Part shown: positions 48,136-60,634 of the stretch, piece after piece
How positions within the stretch are numbered: position 1 is the first letter of the stretch
How the letters are laid out: each line of letters begins with the position of its first letter
Source: Vitrella brassicaformis
Taxonomy: Eukaryota > Sar > Vitrellaceae
Direction of reading: 5' to 3'
Assembly: GCA_001179505.1 (NCBI GenBank)
Contig: CDMY01000248.1
Span: 46,159 to 110,158 of the forward strand
Length of the DNA: 64,000 bases
Position numbers and translations under genes: made by a program
The notes under the pieces: generated by a model
What the model was told of the DNA's origin: nothing
Database searches by the model: none
The model's input: the letters and a program-made list of their open reading frames with translations, nothing else

Positions 48136-48680
48136 TCTTCCCTCACTCACGTCAGACGATCCATCCTCCCTCTCCCTAGCTGGCCGATGAGATATCTACT
48201 AGGCCTGCAGCAAGCACGCCTGCGACTCGCCTGCGGCACACACGCAGAGCATCATATCATGGTCCAGAGGCAAATGCACTGATTTTTGCCATCGTTCTCG
48301 GTGTCCTCTTCGCCCCATTGTGTGTGCCCTCCCTTGCATGATAGCTATTGCATGCGTACCTTTCGGCCTCGGCGCTCTTTGCCCTCTCTCCCCTCTCCCT
48401 CTGCCCTGCTGTGGGGGGCAGTTCTGTGGTCGGCAGTTCTGTCGTCGACGAGAACGGCCTTGGAGAGCACACACTGTTGCTGTTTTTTGTGACTTTATTC
48501 GCCTTTAAGCGAATGTGACGGAGCCCTCGAGCTGCCTTGACGAAAGGACGTCTTTGACACCAGAGCTCCACTGCAAGATCAAAAGGCGATTAGGGTCAGC
48601 AGCGGTTTCATGGCATTTCCCAACAACGGCAGTTAGTTGCAGCAGTTTGTAACATCCCGCGGTCCAGTCGCTCTGCCTCT
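48136..48680. other. Divergent intergenic region TGS1-like/glycosyltransferase-like
   Basis: 545 bp between two start codons. It has a TC-rich stretch, a short GCAGTTCTG/GGCAGTTCTGT duplication near 48418-48441 and the palindromic ATTCGCCTTTAAGCGAAT at about 48497-48514. The GCTCGCA element seen in other promoters is absent here. No gene. Confidence 0.6.
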
Positions 48681-49339
48681 ATGCTCCGTCATTGCAAGCA
48701 AGACAGTTCGGCACCTTTCCCTTTCAAATTCCCTGTCAGCAGCGGGCGCCTCCTCTTCAGCCTCCTCCTCCTATCCCTCCTGCTGCTGCTGCATTCCTCC
48801 CGCATCGACTCAAGCCAGAGGCACAAGGACGGCCACAATGACCACAGGAAACTCACCTCGCCAGCGATGGCACTGCAGCAGGCGGCAGAACGGGAGAATG
48901 ATACCGCATCTGAGCTGGAATCCGACATTGCTGCATCGGACTCGCCGCCAGAGGAGTTGCGGCAGCCCAAGTTTGACTTTGCCTCGAGTGAGCTGAAGCT
49001 GAACCTCCTGAATCTGCTGGGGCCGCTCAAGACGGAGCTGGAGGCGAGGGAAGCCGACAACAATACCAAGTCCAAGTGCCAAGGTCCTCGAGGGGGGCTA
49101 TGCGAGGCGGCACAGTGGCATTTGCAATGCGTTCGTGTTGTTATCGTGTTGTTTGCAGTGGTCGGTGGCGTGCGTGAGTCGTCCAAGTGGATGATGGATG
49201 AGTGTCCCCGCATGAAGGGCGGCGGCCTGCAGCTCGACGGAGACACACTCGTCTTTGTCCCTGTGCTCGTCTCAGACGGATGGTGAGAACATGACAGCCG
49301 CATTGGTTAAACAAACTTTGTCCGCCAGCGCGTATTCCT

Positions 49340-49373
<34 letters not shown>

Positions 49374-50453
49374 CCTTCCTGCAGGGGCAATCTGCTGGGC
49401 CCGTATTGGCAGGCGAGGGCAATGGCACATCTTATGGGCGTCAACTTCAAGATGGTCTACGGCGCCTGGGACAGCGGCTGGAACGCTCTCGTGTCGGTCC
49501 TCTCCTGGCTCATGCAGCAACCGTCCTACTTCCACAACTGGCAGAGAGGCCCACTCACTGCCGACGACACATGGCTCAACGACCTGCCTAGGGAAGTACA
49601 CTTCCACACATGTACCCGCAATGTCACTCAGTTCCTGGTGGCGTGCAAGGGCTGCAGCAACTGGAAGCACTCCCACGGCTGCCGTGGAGGCTGGCAGTGG
49701 ATATGACCCATCATCCGGCAGGAGTCGCTGCAGACCTTTAGTGCATGGCGGGAGAAGCGGGGCCTCAGGTCGCCGACGGCCGGCTGGGGCGAGCAGGATG
49801 TGGCTGTCCACTTTCGGTGCTCCAAGGACACCCTGCTGGACAACCCCTACTACGGCCCCATAGCTTTTTCCTTCTACGACGCCATCCCGCCATCCACCGC
49901 CCCGCGGACAATTAACATTGTAGCCAACATCAAGCCTTCAGCAAATCTGACGGCCGTCATGAAGGACCGCATGCAGCACATGGCCCCCGATGCCAGCGAT
50001 GCCGAGCAAACTGTTGCCGTCATCACCAAGGCGGAAGCGGCGTCGGCTGCTCAGCGCCCGATGGACAGGTTCGACAGAGAGCTCGACTCCGACTGCCACA
50101 CCATCCTGAGAGAGCTGAAGGCGCATTTGGAGAACCGCCTCTCTGCCGAGGGCTCACAGGTGGAGATAGTGGGTGGCGAGGTGTGGGAGGACTTCATGCG
50201 GCTGGTCGAGGCGCCCATCCTGCTAATGGGCGTCAGCTCCTTCGCCATGATGGCTGCCGTCCTCAACAGGGGGGTCGTGCTCATGCCTGGGGGCACCGTG
50301 GACGGGCCGGAGGTTATGGCTGAGGCGTATGATGGATCGCGGATGACGTGGTATGTCTCCAAGGCGCCCGTCATGACGCCCAGCGTTGCCAAGGCGGCGA
50401 ACCTGACACTGGATGACATGCCGGCGATTCTCAAGTGGCTAAGGGAACACTGA
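48681..50453 (+). CDS. Type II membrane glycosyltransferase-like protein interrupted by an in-frame TGA
   Basis: Exons 48681-49083, 49159-49282 and 49385-50453 join in phase. An N-terminal anchor (LLFSLLLLSLLLLL) precedes a stem, then a lumenal domain with GPYWQARAMAHLMGVNF, a Cys-rich segment and AVHFRCSKD followed by YYGPIAFSFYDAIPP. This resembles algal and fungal fucosyltransferase-like enzymes whose nucleotide-sugar site has an HFRC-type motif; the exact family is not certain. Codon 283 is TGA (49704-49706), directly after GGWQWI. The same frame then continues open for 249 codons with family-like sequence (PIIRQESLQTFSAW...) to a TGA at 50451-50453. No intron that removes the stop and keeps frame has convincing splice signals. 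Explanations are readthrough or recoding, a recent null mutation, an assembly error, or an unrecognised intron. GMD nearby would supply GDP-fucose, but a functional link is only a guess. Confidence 0.6.
49338..49371 (+). repeat. (CTGT)n tract at an intron acceptor
   Basis: CTGT units lead into CTATCCCTTCCTGCAG, the acceptor of the third exon of the plus-strand glycosyltransferase-like gene. Confidence 0.85.
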
Positions 50454-50682
50454 ATACGTGCGTGCATGTGTCTGTCTGTATGCGATGCGTGTGGGGAGCA
50501 GTGAGAATGCAAACATACATTTCCTGCAGTTAATGCATTTCACGTGGACACGTGAGTGGGTGCCTGCGTCCTTGTAAATGGATCGGATCAAACAACTTTT
50601 CACGCACACACACATATGAGAGAACACTCGTCTGCTGTCCGCTGTGCTCATCCCACAAGAGCCTATCGTCTCTCTCGGGCAC

Positions 50683-52435
50683 TCAGCCACATCTCTCCAT
50701 TTCCTTGATCCGTCTCAACACATTCAGCGTCGACTGCCCTCTCACCATCAGGGCCTCAGCCCGCTCGCTCAGGCAATAGTCAGAGCCCTCGGGGACATCC
50801 CGCTGTGTCGATGCAGCAGGAGACGGGCGCTTCTTGGGAGTGGACTTGCCGCTAGATTGCTCTGGCACACACACGTACACACACATACACAAACGTAGAG
50901 AGACGTCCAGGCCTGTGCACAAATGTGGTCATGTCTCTTCTTTACTTTGGATCAGCTCGTGCGCAGCGCTGTCTCTGTCAAGATTTGGCGCCTCTGGGAG
51001 AGGCGGCGCGAGCAGCAGCACATCAGGCAGGTCGAATAAGACCACGGCCTGCTCCATGCTCAGGAGCCGCAAGTGCTTGAGCGATACCAGCCCTCCCCTG
51101 TCTCTCTCCTCGGCCCCCCTCTCCTCCCCCTCCCCCAGGAGTATCTCCAGCTGCCGCCGGCCGAGGATGCTCTCATCAAGCATCGTGACGATCCCTCGGG
51201 AAAGCAGCCTGAGACGGATGGTGGCCAGCGGGCTGTGCGATGATGCCCTGGTGCTCCCTGTGCCCTCATCCATTTCCCTTTTCCCCCTCCGAATGGTGCA
51301 GGAGGGGAACGGGGTCGACGGCTGTGTTCCAGCTTCCCGCGCTGGAATGAATGACCGGGACAGCTCTCGCTGGAAGGTGACGAAGTGGTTGAACAGGGTC
51401 TCGCCTTCGACGCAGTGAGCGATACGGCCGCCTCGCGAGCCTTTCACCGCTTCCTTCAAGTCCTCGATGTCAAATGAATACTTGCTTCTAAGGGCGATCA
51501 CGTATGCAGGCATCTCTCTCTCCGGCGAAAGCAGCGGGGTCAGTCCTTTGAGCAGCTGCGATGCGAGGGCGACATTCCACTGGTAGGCTCCAGTCAGCAC
51601 ACCGATGAGGTCGGCGGCATCCCAGCCCCGGTTTCTGTGGGTGTCTCCCTCCTTCAGCCCCCGCAGGCATGCTGATCGGAACACCAGCTCCACTGTGTCG
51701 GAGATGAGCCAATCCTCCCCGGCTTGTGTGAGGTGGAGACAGCCGATGAGATGGCCTAGGTAGACGCCGTCGGTGCAGAGGCCAGTGAGGACAGGCAGCA
51801 GATATGTGGAGAAGAGAACGGTGCGCTTGGGGGGAAGGGCTGGTGGGGGCGGGTAGGCTCGACGTGGCGGTTTGTTCCTCTGGTGGAGGTCCAGCAGCAC
51901 TGAAATCAAACAAGAAAGAAAGAAAGATGCGGCCAGCTGCGGATTTGCTGGTCTCTTCTTGCTTACGTGTGGTGAAGAGGGCCACTTCTGCCGGCTCGAA
52001 GTCGCACCATCTCAGCGCCTTGAGGAGCAGCGTTTTTCTCATCAGTGGTGGCGTTGAATGAAATATCTCGGCCAGCACGTCTGGCTGCGGCTTGACGATA
52101 TCCAACAGCTGTTGGATCTGCCTGTCACCCCATCCCTCCGCATGCAGGACAAACGCCAGCCGCAGGGCCTTCTCAACATGAGCTTGGGGAGTGCTGTCGT
52201 CTCGCTCCCGCAACGTATCCACCAGCCACTGAGTTTCAAAGATCATGCCCACAGAGACAAGCGTGCACAGCGTGAGCAGCCTTCTGTGCCTGCCGCATAC
52301 TTGGGTCACAGAAGGGTCATCAGGAGGCCAGCGGCCTGTTCGCTGCCACGTCTGCAGCGTCTTGACAGTCTCCGAGAGCACGGACGACCGCCTGAAGATG
52401 CTGCCCAGAATCGTGCTGGTCGCCTTCCCCTCCAT
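50683..52435 (-). CDS. Unknown alpha-helical protein
   Basis: I do not recognise the family. Coding exons are 52435-51967, about 51899 to about 50948 and about 50862-50683 (TGA). The protein of roughly 530 residues is rich in amphipathic helices (for example ETQWLVDTLRERDD and RQIQQLLDIV), has a Pro-rich linker (RRAYPPPPALPPKR) and ends in a basic, possibly nuclear-targeting stretch GKSTPKKRPSP. A non-coding first exon (about 52576-52516) seems to precede it: its GT donor and the acceptor before 52450 are good, but it has no ATG, so I start at 52435. It diverges from the RRM gene, and the region between them has two GCTCGCA elements. Confidence 0.6.
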
Positions 52436-52602
52436 CACTGGAATTATTATCCTGCACACAAGACAACTGCGCTCTGGGGGTGACTCTTTTTCCGGTGGGG
52501 CCACGCGCAGACTCACCAAATGACGAAAGGGCTCTACCACCTGCCCCTTTGGCCCTGCAACGCTCGAGAATGACACAGTTTTATGAGACGATCTTTCCCG
52601 GC

Positions 52603-52624
52603 TTAGCTCGCAGTCCAGCTCGCA
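52603..52624 (+). promoter_or_regulatory. Paired AGCTCGCAG element upstream of the RRM gene
   Basis: CTTAGCTCGCAG (52602-52613) and CCAGCTCGCAG (52615-52625), 12 bp apart. Directed toward the RRM gene, whose ATG is about 130 bp downstream, within the region it shares with the divergent helical-protein gene. Confidence 0.55.
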
Positions 52625-52753
52625 GACCGAGGCGCTTCACAAGTTGTGTTCAACAGACGACGACCCTGAGTGTATCAGACGACGCCTGAGTGTATCGAGT
52701 GTTATATCAACCGAAGATCTTGATCTTTCAGCCTTCTTTATGCGGCGCTAGTG

Positions 52754-54176
52754 ATGCGTCTTCCTGGCGCCTCGCGGTTCAAGTGGGGATGGGTGAAGCC
52801 CTACAAGCGGCGCACGGCCTCCCTCTGGCACTTCCCCGAGGTGAGTCCCCGCACCGGCCAGCCCATCGACTGGATGTACGATACGCCCAAGAGCGGCTAC
52901 GAGGCCATCAAGGTATGGGGACCGCACACGCTGGAGCTCAAGGGTATGCCCATGGGCAAGACGCCGGAGTACATGCAGGAGCGCCTCCGCAGATTCTTCA
53001 GCAAGTACGGCCACATCCAGCACTGCAGGGCGCTGCCTCACCCTCTCGACCCCTACCAGTGTGAAGGGACGGCGTACGTCACCTTCCGCAATCGCTATGC
53101 GTCGCTCAAGGCCCTTCGTTCCCCTCTGCGTTTCCCCGACAGCCTGCACAATCACATAGTGCGGATGCGGCATCTCGACACCGACAAGGAGAACGACTGG
53201 CAATACATCTACAAGGTGCGGCACTACAACCACCAGATCCTCTCCATCACGAGGCAGCTCTACGCCAAACTCGCCCATGGCCCATGCCAGCTGAGCAAGG
53301 TCGCCGTCGGCCTCTACGAGCATGAGTACCAAGTGGGCAAGGAGTACAAGCTCGGCAAGCTGGGCGCCAAGCGGACGGCCGACCAGTCCATCATGCACCG
53401 CTTCAACAGCTGGGCCGCCTACCTGACCACCGCCCCCTTCTCGGATCTCTTTGACGTGACGGGCAGCGACGCCGAGCACCCCTCACGGAGATGGGTGCGG
53501 CGGAAGATCGTCAGCGAGAGCTATCTGGAGAGGGCTCTGGTCAAGGCCGACATTGTGCTGTTCCACATGCTGGAAAGGGAGTGCACTGTGCACTGGCGCA
53601 AGGGGAAGCCGCCACTGCCTGAGTAAGCAAGCCACACAGTAAGTAGGACAGGAGGACAGACAGGGATGCATGTGTCGACGGGCTGTGTTGTGTCCGCCGT
53701 TGCAACCAGGTACGTCAAGAAGAACATCCTGTTCTGGGACCACAAGCCCCCCTTCATCGAGGAGCTGCAGATCTACTCGAGGCCAATCACCTTCTTCAGG
53801 CAAGCGGGGCGGGGAAGCGCAAGGCACGGAAGCCGTGATACTGAGGGTTCACACACCTGCCTATATATCGGTGCTGTCTGTGCTCTATTAGGATATACGA
53901 CGAGAGTCATCTGTTCAAGCTTCGGCTCAAGCGGGAGAGGAACAAGAACAAGAAGGAGAGGCGAGCCGCCGTCAAGTGAGACAGACCACACAACACATAT
54001 ATACGGATGTCGTCGACGCGTCACCGTCGGTATTTCTTTCTTCTGTCTGTCTGGGTTTGTGCAGGCAGCAGCGTCAGATCCAGATGCAGCAGCAGGGCGT
54101 TACGCCACACGACCCTCTCCCACTTCCCTTTCAGCAGCCAGCGACGAAGAGTCAGCCAGCAGTGGCTGCTACATGA
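52754..54176 (+). CDS. RRM-domain RNA-binding protein
   Basis: Four exons: 52754 to about 53623, about 53709-53801, about 53892-53974 and about 54065-54176 (TGA). The N-terminus RFKWGWVKPYKRRTASLWHF is basic and aromatic. One RNA-recognition motif follows at residues about 58-125, with RNP2 LELKGMP and RNP1 GTAYVTF. The rest is basic helical sequence (ERNKNKKERRAA) ending in a Gln-rich tail. Its compact opening, without a cleavable presequence, and the basic C-terminal extension would suit an RNP subunit, perhaps of a ribosome or RNA-processing complex; I cannot name it. The first exon is long and uninterrupted. The coding start is the first ATG after the promoter elements at 52603-52624. Confidence 0.78.
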
Positions 54177-54560
54177 ACTAATGTGCGAGGGAGTGTCTGC
54201 CCACCTGTCTGTCTGTGTGTACAGAGAGTGCTTGAGCTGGCTAGTACGGGCAGCCATGCATGTGCATGTTTTGATGAGCACATGTCTGTCTATCTGCCGA
54301 TGTGGCGGGTTTTCCCGTCTGTCAGACTTGACACGTACGTTGGTTGCATCTGAATGAATGTGTTGGCTGCAAGGCCACGTGTTGAGCTCAATCCGTTCGT
54401 CCACACGTGTTGCGCACGTACACCCACACGTAGCGATCGATGATGACACACATGCATGGCCCCGCCTCCTCGGCTGAAACGCAAGCTGCATTTGGCAAAT
54501 CCAGCCGCGTCCTCAGACAACACACGGGCATCCAGCGTCGTATGCGTGGCCCCCACACAC
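54177..54560. other. Short convergent spacer
   Basis: 384 bp between the RRM and kinesin stop codons. No coding or structural feature is evident. Confidence 0.6.
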
Positions 54561-57500
54561 TCATTCGATTGCCTCATCTTCCGGCTCGTCAAACTTGGCT
54601 TCATCGGCGGCCTCTGCCTCCTGTGGGTGACACAAAGACACGAGCACACAAATAACAACACTTGCTTACAGCGTTGGTTGTTATGTACTCGTTTCTCAGT
54701 TTGTCACCTGTGCGGGCGGCGGTGCTTCTTCTTCCTCATCGAGTGTGACGGCCTCGCCCCTCTTGACTTTGTCAATCTTCTGCAGCAGTGAGTCGATCTT
54801 CTGCTTCAAACGCGCCACCTCCTTGCTCTCTATGTTCTTGGACGCCTGCAGATACATACGGGGAGAGGGAGATGCAGGTCCGTGCAGCTGACGTGTCCGT
54901 CGTTTCTGGGGGGTGGGGGGTGGCTCACGTCGTTGGTGATGAGTTTGACGCGTGACGCATACATGAGTGAGGTGACGGTCTCCTCCACGTTGTAGTCGGC
55001 GGGCGACACATTCACAAACATGAGAGTCTTGGCAGAACCACCTGCATGCACCAGGGGCCGACAGTCGCGCAGCACACGAGAGAGGCCGGCCCCACCAAAG
55101 CACATCCAGACGTGTGTCTCCATTCCACTAGCTCACCGAGGGAGTCGCTCATGAGTTGCGTCAGCTTGTGGTTTCGGTAGGGGATGAACGATTCGCCTGC
55201 ATCAGAGACACCAGTGCGGGTGATTGTGATGGACATGGCCTTCGTGGTCGATGTTAGGTACCGGCCGAGAGCGCGGATATGACATCTCCGAGGGCTGACA
55301 GACTCTTGTTGATCTCACGGGCCTCAGCCAAACGCTCCTTGGTCGCATTCGTCTTGGACGCTGCGTGCATGCAGCCACATCGTACACACGCCCTGTCTGT
55401 GTCTCCCTGCTTCCTTCTTTCTGTGTCGTCACCTCTCTCTGAGCCTGCCAGATCGATGAATGACAGTTTGCCCGCCACTGTCTTGCCCGCCAGCGTGTCC
55501 TCGACGCGTGTGATGATCGAAAAGATCAAGTGGGACCGAGACGACGTGGCATTCATCGACGTGGAGCCTGCACACAGACACAGCAGGCCTCTCGGCAATA
55601 CACGCAGGCACTTGTCTCCTCCTCCTGACGTCCGCACCGGTGTGTCTGGCGTCGAGACCCCAGGCAAAGAGTTCCGAGAGTTTCGCGGCATCGTCGACGT
55701 CGCGCATGGTGATGTTCTGGACCTTGACCATGCCGCTGGCGTCCTTCTTGATGTCCAGTGAGGGCGGCTTGGCCTTCTGGTCCTTCGGCAACAACAGGTC
55801 CAGCAACTGATTGACCGATCACCAACAGAGACAGAGACAGAGAGGGACAATCCAATGTGTTTTTGTTCTTCGTTAGGCATTTGACCTGGTTGTTGTAGAG
55901 CTCGCACATGTAGCACTGTACGCCGACGTTGTACTGCTCAGGATCGAACTTGGACAGGAGGTCGAAGAGCTCGCGGATGGCGCGCGGCGTGACACCCTCC
56001 AGGCCAGGTCCGCCACCCTGGATCGTGAACGTCTTGCCCGAACCTGTCTGGCCGTACGCGAATAGACACCTGCACACACACACACCAGAAGGGCGAGAGA
56101 CACAAGCGATGCGGAGACGACACTGGCTTGCTTCGTGAATAGAATCATGTGCCGGTGGATAGTAAGTAGCTTACACGTTGAAGCCATCGATGGCCGACTG
56201 GATCAGCCGTCTGGTGTCTTCGAAGACCTCCTCCTGTTTGCAGTCGGGCGGGAACGCACGGTCATACATGAAGTCTCGTGGACCCTGCAAAGCCACAGCG
56301 TAATGCAAAATTCGTTTTTGTGGCGCCGGTTGGGTCAGTCCAGTTCTTGTTGGCGCGTGCCTTGTTAGTGTCGACTCTCAGTGTGAACTCGTCGGTGCAG
56401 TCGACAACCATCTTGGAGCCCTTCTCGATCTCGTACTTGGCCATTGGACGCACACGGCAATACACACGGATCTTGCCTGATAGAGAAGCAGCACACACCC
56501 ACTGGTCCATTCAGGCTCCGTGTGCAGGTGGGTCATGATTGTCACCCTTCATGTCTTCGATCTCATTGTAGTACTTCTTGCGCAGGAACTTCTCCTCCTG
56601 TTCACACGAGAGTCGGCCGACGGATGAGGCTGTCATGTGCATGTAGTGTCTGTTTCCGTGTGCTGACCTTGTACGCCTTGTCAAGGAAGACGTTCTCCTC
56701 CCTGAGTGTCTTGGTCTCCTTCTTTAGCTCCGTGAGCTCCTCCTTGACCGCTTGGGCCTCACCCGCCGTCTCGCGCAGCTCCTGATGACATACATACACA
56801 GGCAATGCCAGACAGCACTGTTTCTGAATGGCTGAACGCCGTCTGCTCTCGTTCCCGACCGTGAGCTCCTTCTGTAGTTTCTCTTCGCTGTGTCTGGTCT
56901 CTTTGAGGGCCTTCTTTGTTTCCTCGAGCTCCGACTCTGCCTTGGCGGCCCGCTCATTGGCCTTGGCCAGTTGGTTCTCGACCTTCTTCAAACTGTCCTC
57001 CGCACTCTGATGACACATAGAGACAGCAAAGGACGACAGTGCCGTGCCTCTGGCTGGTTGCGCATGGGATTGTGTCTCAAAGTCACCTTATCGGACTTGC
57101 TGATTTTCGCCTCGAGGTCTTTGATTTGTTTCTTGTAGCCCTGCTCCGTCTCTTTGAGTTTGAGCTCCATCTGCTTGAGGGCCTGGGGATCCGCTCCCTT
57201 GCCCGCCTCGGCCGTCTTTGCCTCCTTGACCCTCGTCTCCAGCGTCTTGGTCTTCTTCTTCTCGTCAGCCAGGGACTTCTCCAGCTGCCGGATCTTGGCC
57301 CTATCGGCGGCACTGCCGGCAGCAGCTCCGCCTACCGCAGCTCCTTTCGCAAGATCCGACATCAAGGCAGCCACCTCATCCTTCAGCTGCGGGACACATA
57401 TGGGAGCGACGGATCGGTGTACTGGGCGCTGTCTCTCTAGTGTGGATCACTTACGGATTTGTTTTCTCGCTGGAGTGCTCGGATGCGCTCATTGGCTTCG

Positions 57501-60433
57501 TCGGGGAACTCTGTGTCCTCACTGCGAGACAAAGACAGAGAGCCGGCTAACATGTGAGCACGTATGCTGTTTCACTCACTCACCGCGGTGACTCCCTGGG
57601 TGACTCCCCCTCTTCAGTGACCTCCTCTCCCTTCCGTGGCGTCACTAGTGTGGGCTCGCCCTCCTCTTCCTCTTCCTCAGCGCCCGCCTCACCCTCACCC
57701 TCGACCTCACCTTCCTCGCCCTCAGCCTTGGCCAATGCAGCACGAGCCTTCGCCCGTGCCACCTGAGCCGCAGCAGCTGCCTCCTCACCCTCACCTTCAA
57801 CAGCCTCCTCACCCTCGGCAGCCTCCTCACCCTCCGCAGCCTCACCTTCCCCAGCCGCCTCAACGCCCTCGCCCTCGCCCTCCCCTTCCCGTTCCCCTTC
57901 CTCCTCAGGCCGCTCCTTGGGTGCCTCCCTCGGTCGCTCTGGTCGCTCTTTCGGCTTCTCAACTACTACAGGGACAATAACCTCCGCAGATGGCTCGACA
58001 ATCTCAGATGCGGCAGCCAACTCCCCAGACGGCTGCCGCAGTTGAGACAGTCGTGTCTGCACCGCTCTCTCAGCAGAAGGGGCCCTCTCAGGTCGGGCAC
58101 GGGCTGCAGTTGCTGCTGCTGCGGCAGCGGCAGCCGCAGCAGCGGCCGCGACGACACGAGGTGGCGCCTCAGCTGCTTTGGGCTGCTCTTCGTCCACCAC
58201 TTTTGCCTCTTCGACGGCCTTGGCGGTCGTGGGTGGCGCGGGTGTCTGTGGGGATGTGCCGAGAGCCTCCACATCGGACGGCAAAATCTGCACCTCCTGC
58301 ATCTGGACCACAAGGTCCATCTGCAATCCTCGAATCTGACTCTCCAGCGCCGAGAACGCCTTGTACTTGTCCTTGATGGCCTTCTTGTCATCCTTCTCTG
58401 GCGGACGGCCGTTGGCCTTCTCAAATGCATCGATCCATCGCCGTATGTCCTCCTGAACACCGTCACGGCGGACGAGCAGCTCGAACAGCGCTCCCTGTGT
58501 CTCGACGAGAGGCGCGAGTGAGGGCGGCAGAGCAGCTGCGGCCGCCTGGGCCTTGGGTGACAGCTCAGCGACAGTAACGGGCTTGGCAGGCTCAGGCACC
58601 GCCAGTGCAGGGGCAGTCGAGGGTCCAGGGAAGGACGGTGGCGGCCGGGTGAACTCCTCCTGTTGCCTGCGGATCTGCTCCTGGTGGTAGGCGGTAATCT
58701 CCTCAATGCGCTGCTCCACCTGCTTCTCTGCCTGCTTCTTCTCCACCTCACGGCAGACCTGCTCCAGCAGACGTTCGAGCCACAGCTCCACCTGCTCGTC
58801 GCCGAGGGACTTGAGACGCCGCTCAACCGATACGCCGAATGTCTTGAAGAAGTCCAGGGGCTTTGCTTCTCTCTCTTCCTCTTCTGCTTCCTCCTGTATG
58901 GTGGCCAGGTCCTCGATGGTGAGGTTGTGCGACTTGCGGATGGACTGGAAGCGGCGGCGAATCATCTCAACATTCCTCGCGTGCTCCGATACACGCTTCA
59001 TCTCCGTGTCGTAGGAAGCTGCACAATCAGACAAAGGCGCCATGCTTTTGTTTGCCTGCCTCTTTTCACATGTGGGAGTGAGTCTCGTCTCACCTCTCAT
59101 TGAGTCGAGCTCCTGTGTCTTCTCGTCTTCGATCTTCTGCATGTCGGTCTGGAACTGCATGGCGAGCGTTGCGTTTTCCTGCTGCAGCTCCGTCACTTGT
59201 CTGCGGAGGGCGGCGATTTGGTTCTGGAGGTTGGCTGCAAAACCCTCGTGCTCAGCCTTCTCGGCGGTGAGGACTCGGCGATAAGCCTTGATCTGCTCCT
59301 TGGCGCGCTTCTTGACCTCCCATAACTGTGGAGATGGGCGGAGACATAGCAAGGCACTTATATGTGTGTGGGCAGTGCCTTTTGTGGATAGCGCACCAGG
59401 TTTTCAAAGTGGACTTTTGTCTTGTGGTCGATGATCTTGAAGCTGGACTCAATCTCGGCAACGATCTCAATGTGCTGCCGAAACAGACAAAGGGCATTAG
59501 TCCAAAGGCATGTCTCACCATATCAGACACACGTGTCTCTGTCTGCAGTACCTGTTTCTTCATACGTTCCATGTCGTGCATGACGCGTTGCAGCTGCCCC
59601 TTGGCCACCTCAGCGGGCAGGTAGGCCTCCTCGTCCACCATAGCCTCACCCGCCTCAGCATCCTCAGGATTCTCATAGATCTGGCCTGGAGTGAAGTTGA
59701 CCATCCTCACGCCGTCCCGCGTGCTCACCTCCTCTCCCCCCTCGCCGATGACCGCCAGCTCGCCATTACGGGTGGCTGTGCCCTCGTCCCCAATCTCGAC
59801 TATCGGTGCCAGCTCGGAAGCGGCGGCTGAACTGCCACGCTGGCCACGATAAGGGCTCTCCCGCTCTCTACCGAAAGAGTCGGTCTCTTCGTGTCGCAAA
59901 TCAGTGAGAGAGGCTCCGGCATGTAGGTCGGGACGCATGTAGGGAGGCGTCTCGTCGGTGAGGTTAAGCTCCAGCTCCGGCGGCCGCCTGGGCTCCTCCT
60001 TCCTCTCCTCCACCACACCCGGCAACACGACATCCCTCCCCTGTTGGCTGGCGGGGCTCCCCGACGCGTCGTATGCCGGACTGCCCTCCCCATGCTCCGA
60101 CGCGTCGTAACTGTCCCTTCCTGCGGCCTCCCCCTGCTGCTGTTCATCTCCCCAACCTTCCCGTGCAGCGTCGGCCGATGGATGGACCCTGCTCATTCCG
60201 TTGGTTGTAGGCAAGATAGCAGTGAAGGGCAGCTTGAGAGTGGTGATGGGGCTCGGGTCGTTGCCCTCGCGATGAGCGACGATGGACCGACGCCTGGCTA
60301 CGTTGGCAGCAAACGTTGAAGAGGACACGGATTGGGCCCTCTGTTGGCTCCTCTCGGCTGTGTCGAGGAGGTCGGGTCCGGTTCCTTCGTCTGTAATCGA
60401 GACGCTGTGGAAGCGGATGGATCCTGCTATCAT
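54561..60433 (-). CDS. Kinesin-14 with C-terminal KCBP-type motor
   Basis: About 20 exons from the ATG at 60433 to a TGA at 54561. The N-terminal 300 residues are disordered. Then come coiled coil, a long Glu/Ala/Pro-rich linker with a poly-Ala tract (58200-57600), more coiled coil and the motor. Motor landmarks: [11 protein letters not shown] (56475), [18 protein letters not shown]-loop [13 protein letters not shown] (about 56060), switch I NATSSRSH, switch II DLAGSER, and [26 protein letters not shown] and LMYASRV. The sequence after the motor, [16 protein letters not shown], is the hallmark of KCBP-type kinesins, which in plants is followed by a calmodulin-binding helix. Here the tail is short and acidic ([11 protein letters not shown], then [12 protein letters not shown]). 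The motor at the C-terminus implies minus-end-directed movement. The N-terminal MyTH4-FERM unit of plant KCBP is not seen. Confidence 0.9.
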
Positions 60434-60611
60434 ATACTCGCCGACGCGCGGGAGAGCCTCAGGCGACTGCCGCCCCTACACCAAGGAGCATGCAGTCGAC
60501 CTAGCCCTCAGAGAGCAGCAGCTAGGCAAGCCAAGCGCCGACCAACTGACTGAGAGCTCGGGGAAAAGGGAAAGAGAGGAGACTTGAATGTGGTGGGTTC
60601 TTGGCCCATTT

Positions 60612-60634
60612 CAAGCTCGCAGTCTTAAGCTCGC
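60612..60634 (+). promoter_or_regulatory. Paired AAGCTCGC element upstream of the four-pass membrane gene
   Basis: CAAGCTCGCAG (60612-60622) and TTAAGCTCGCC (60625-60635), 14 bp apart, in the 324-bp divergent region between kinesin (60433) and the membrane-protein gene (ATG 60758). Both point toward the latter. Confidence 0.55.

Noticed and set aside
48257-48571. Minus-strand frame between TGS1-like and glycosyltransferase-like genes
   Set aside because: It has no ATG start, no homology and no splice partner, and lies in a divergent promoter.
55893-55906. AGCTCGCA inside a kinesin exon
   Set aside because: Coding context (complement of the CELYNN region), isolated, with no start codon nearby.
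57600-58400. Pro/His-rich plus-strand frame opposite the kinesin Glu/Ala linker
   Set aside because: It is the complement of GAG/GCC-rich codons of the kinesin gene. It has no splice logic or start context of its own.
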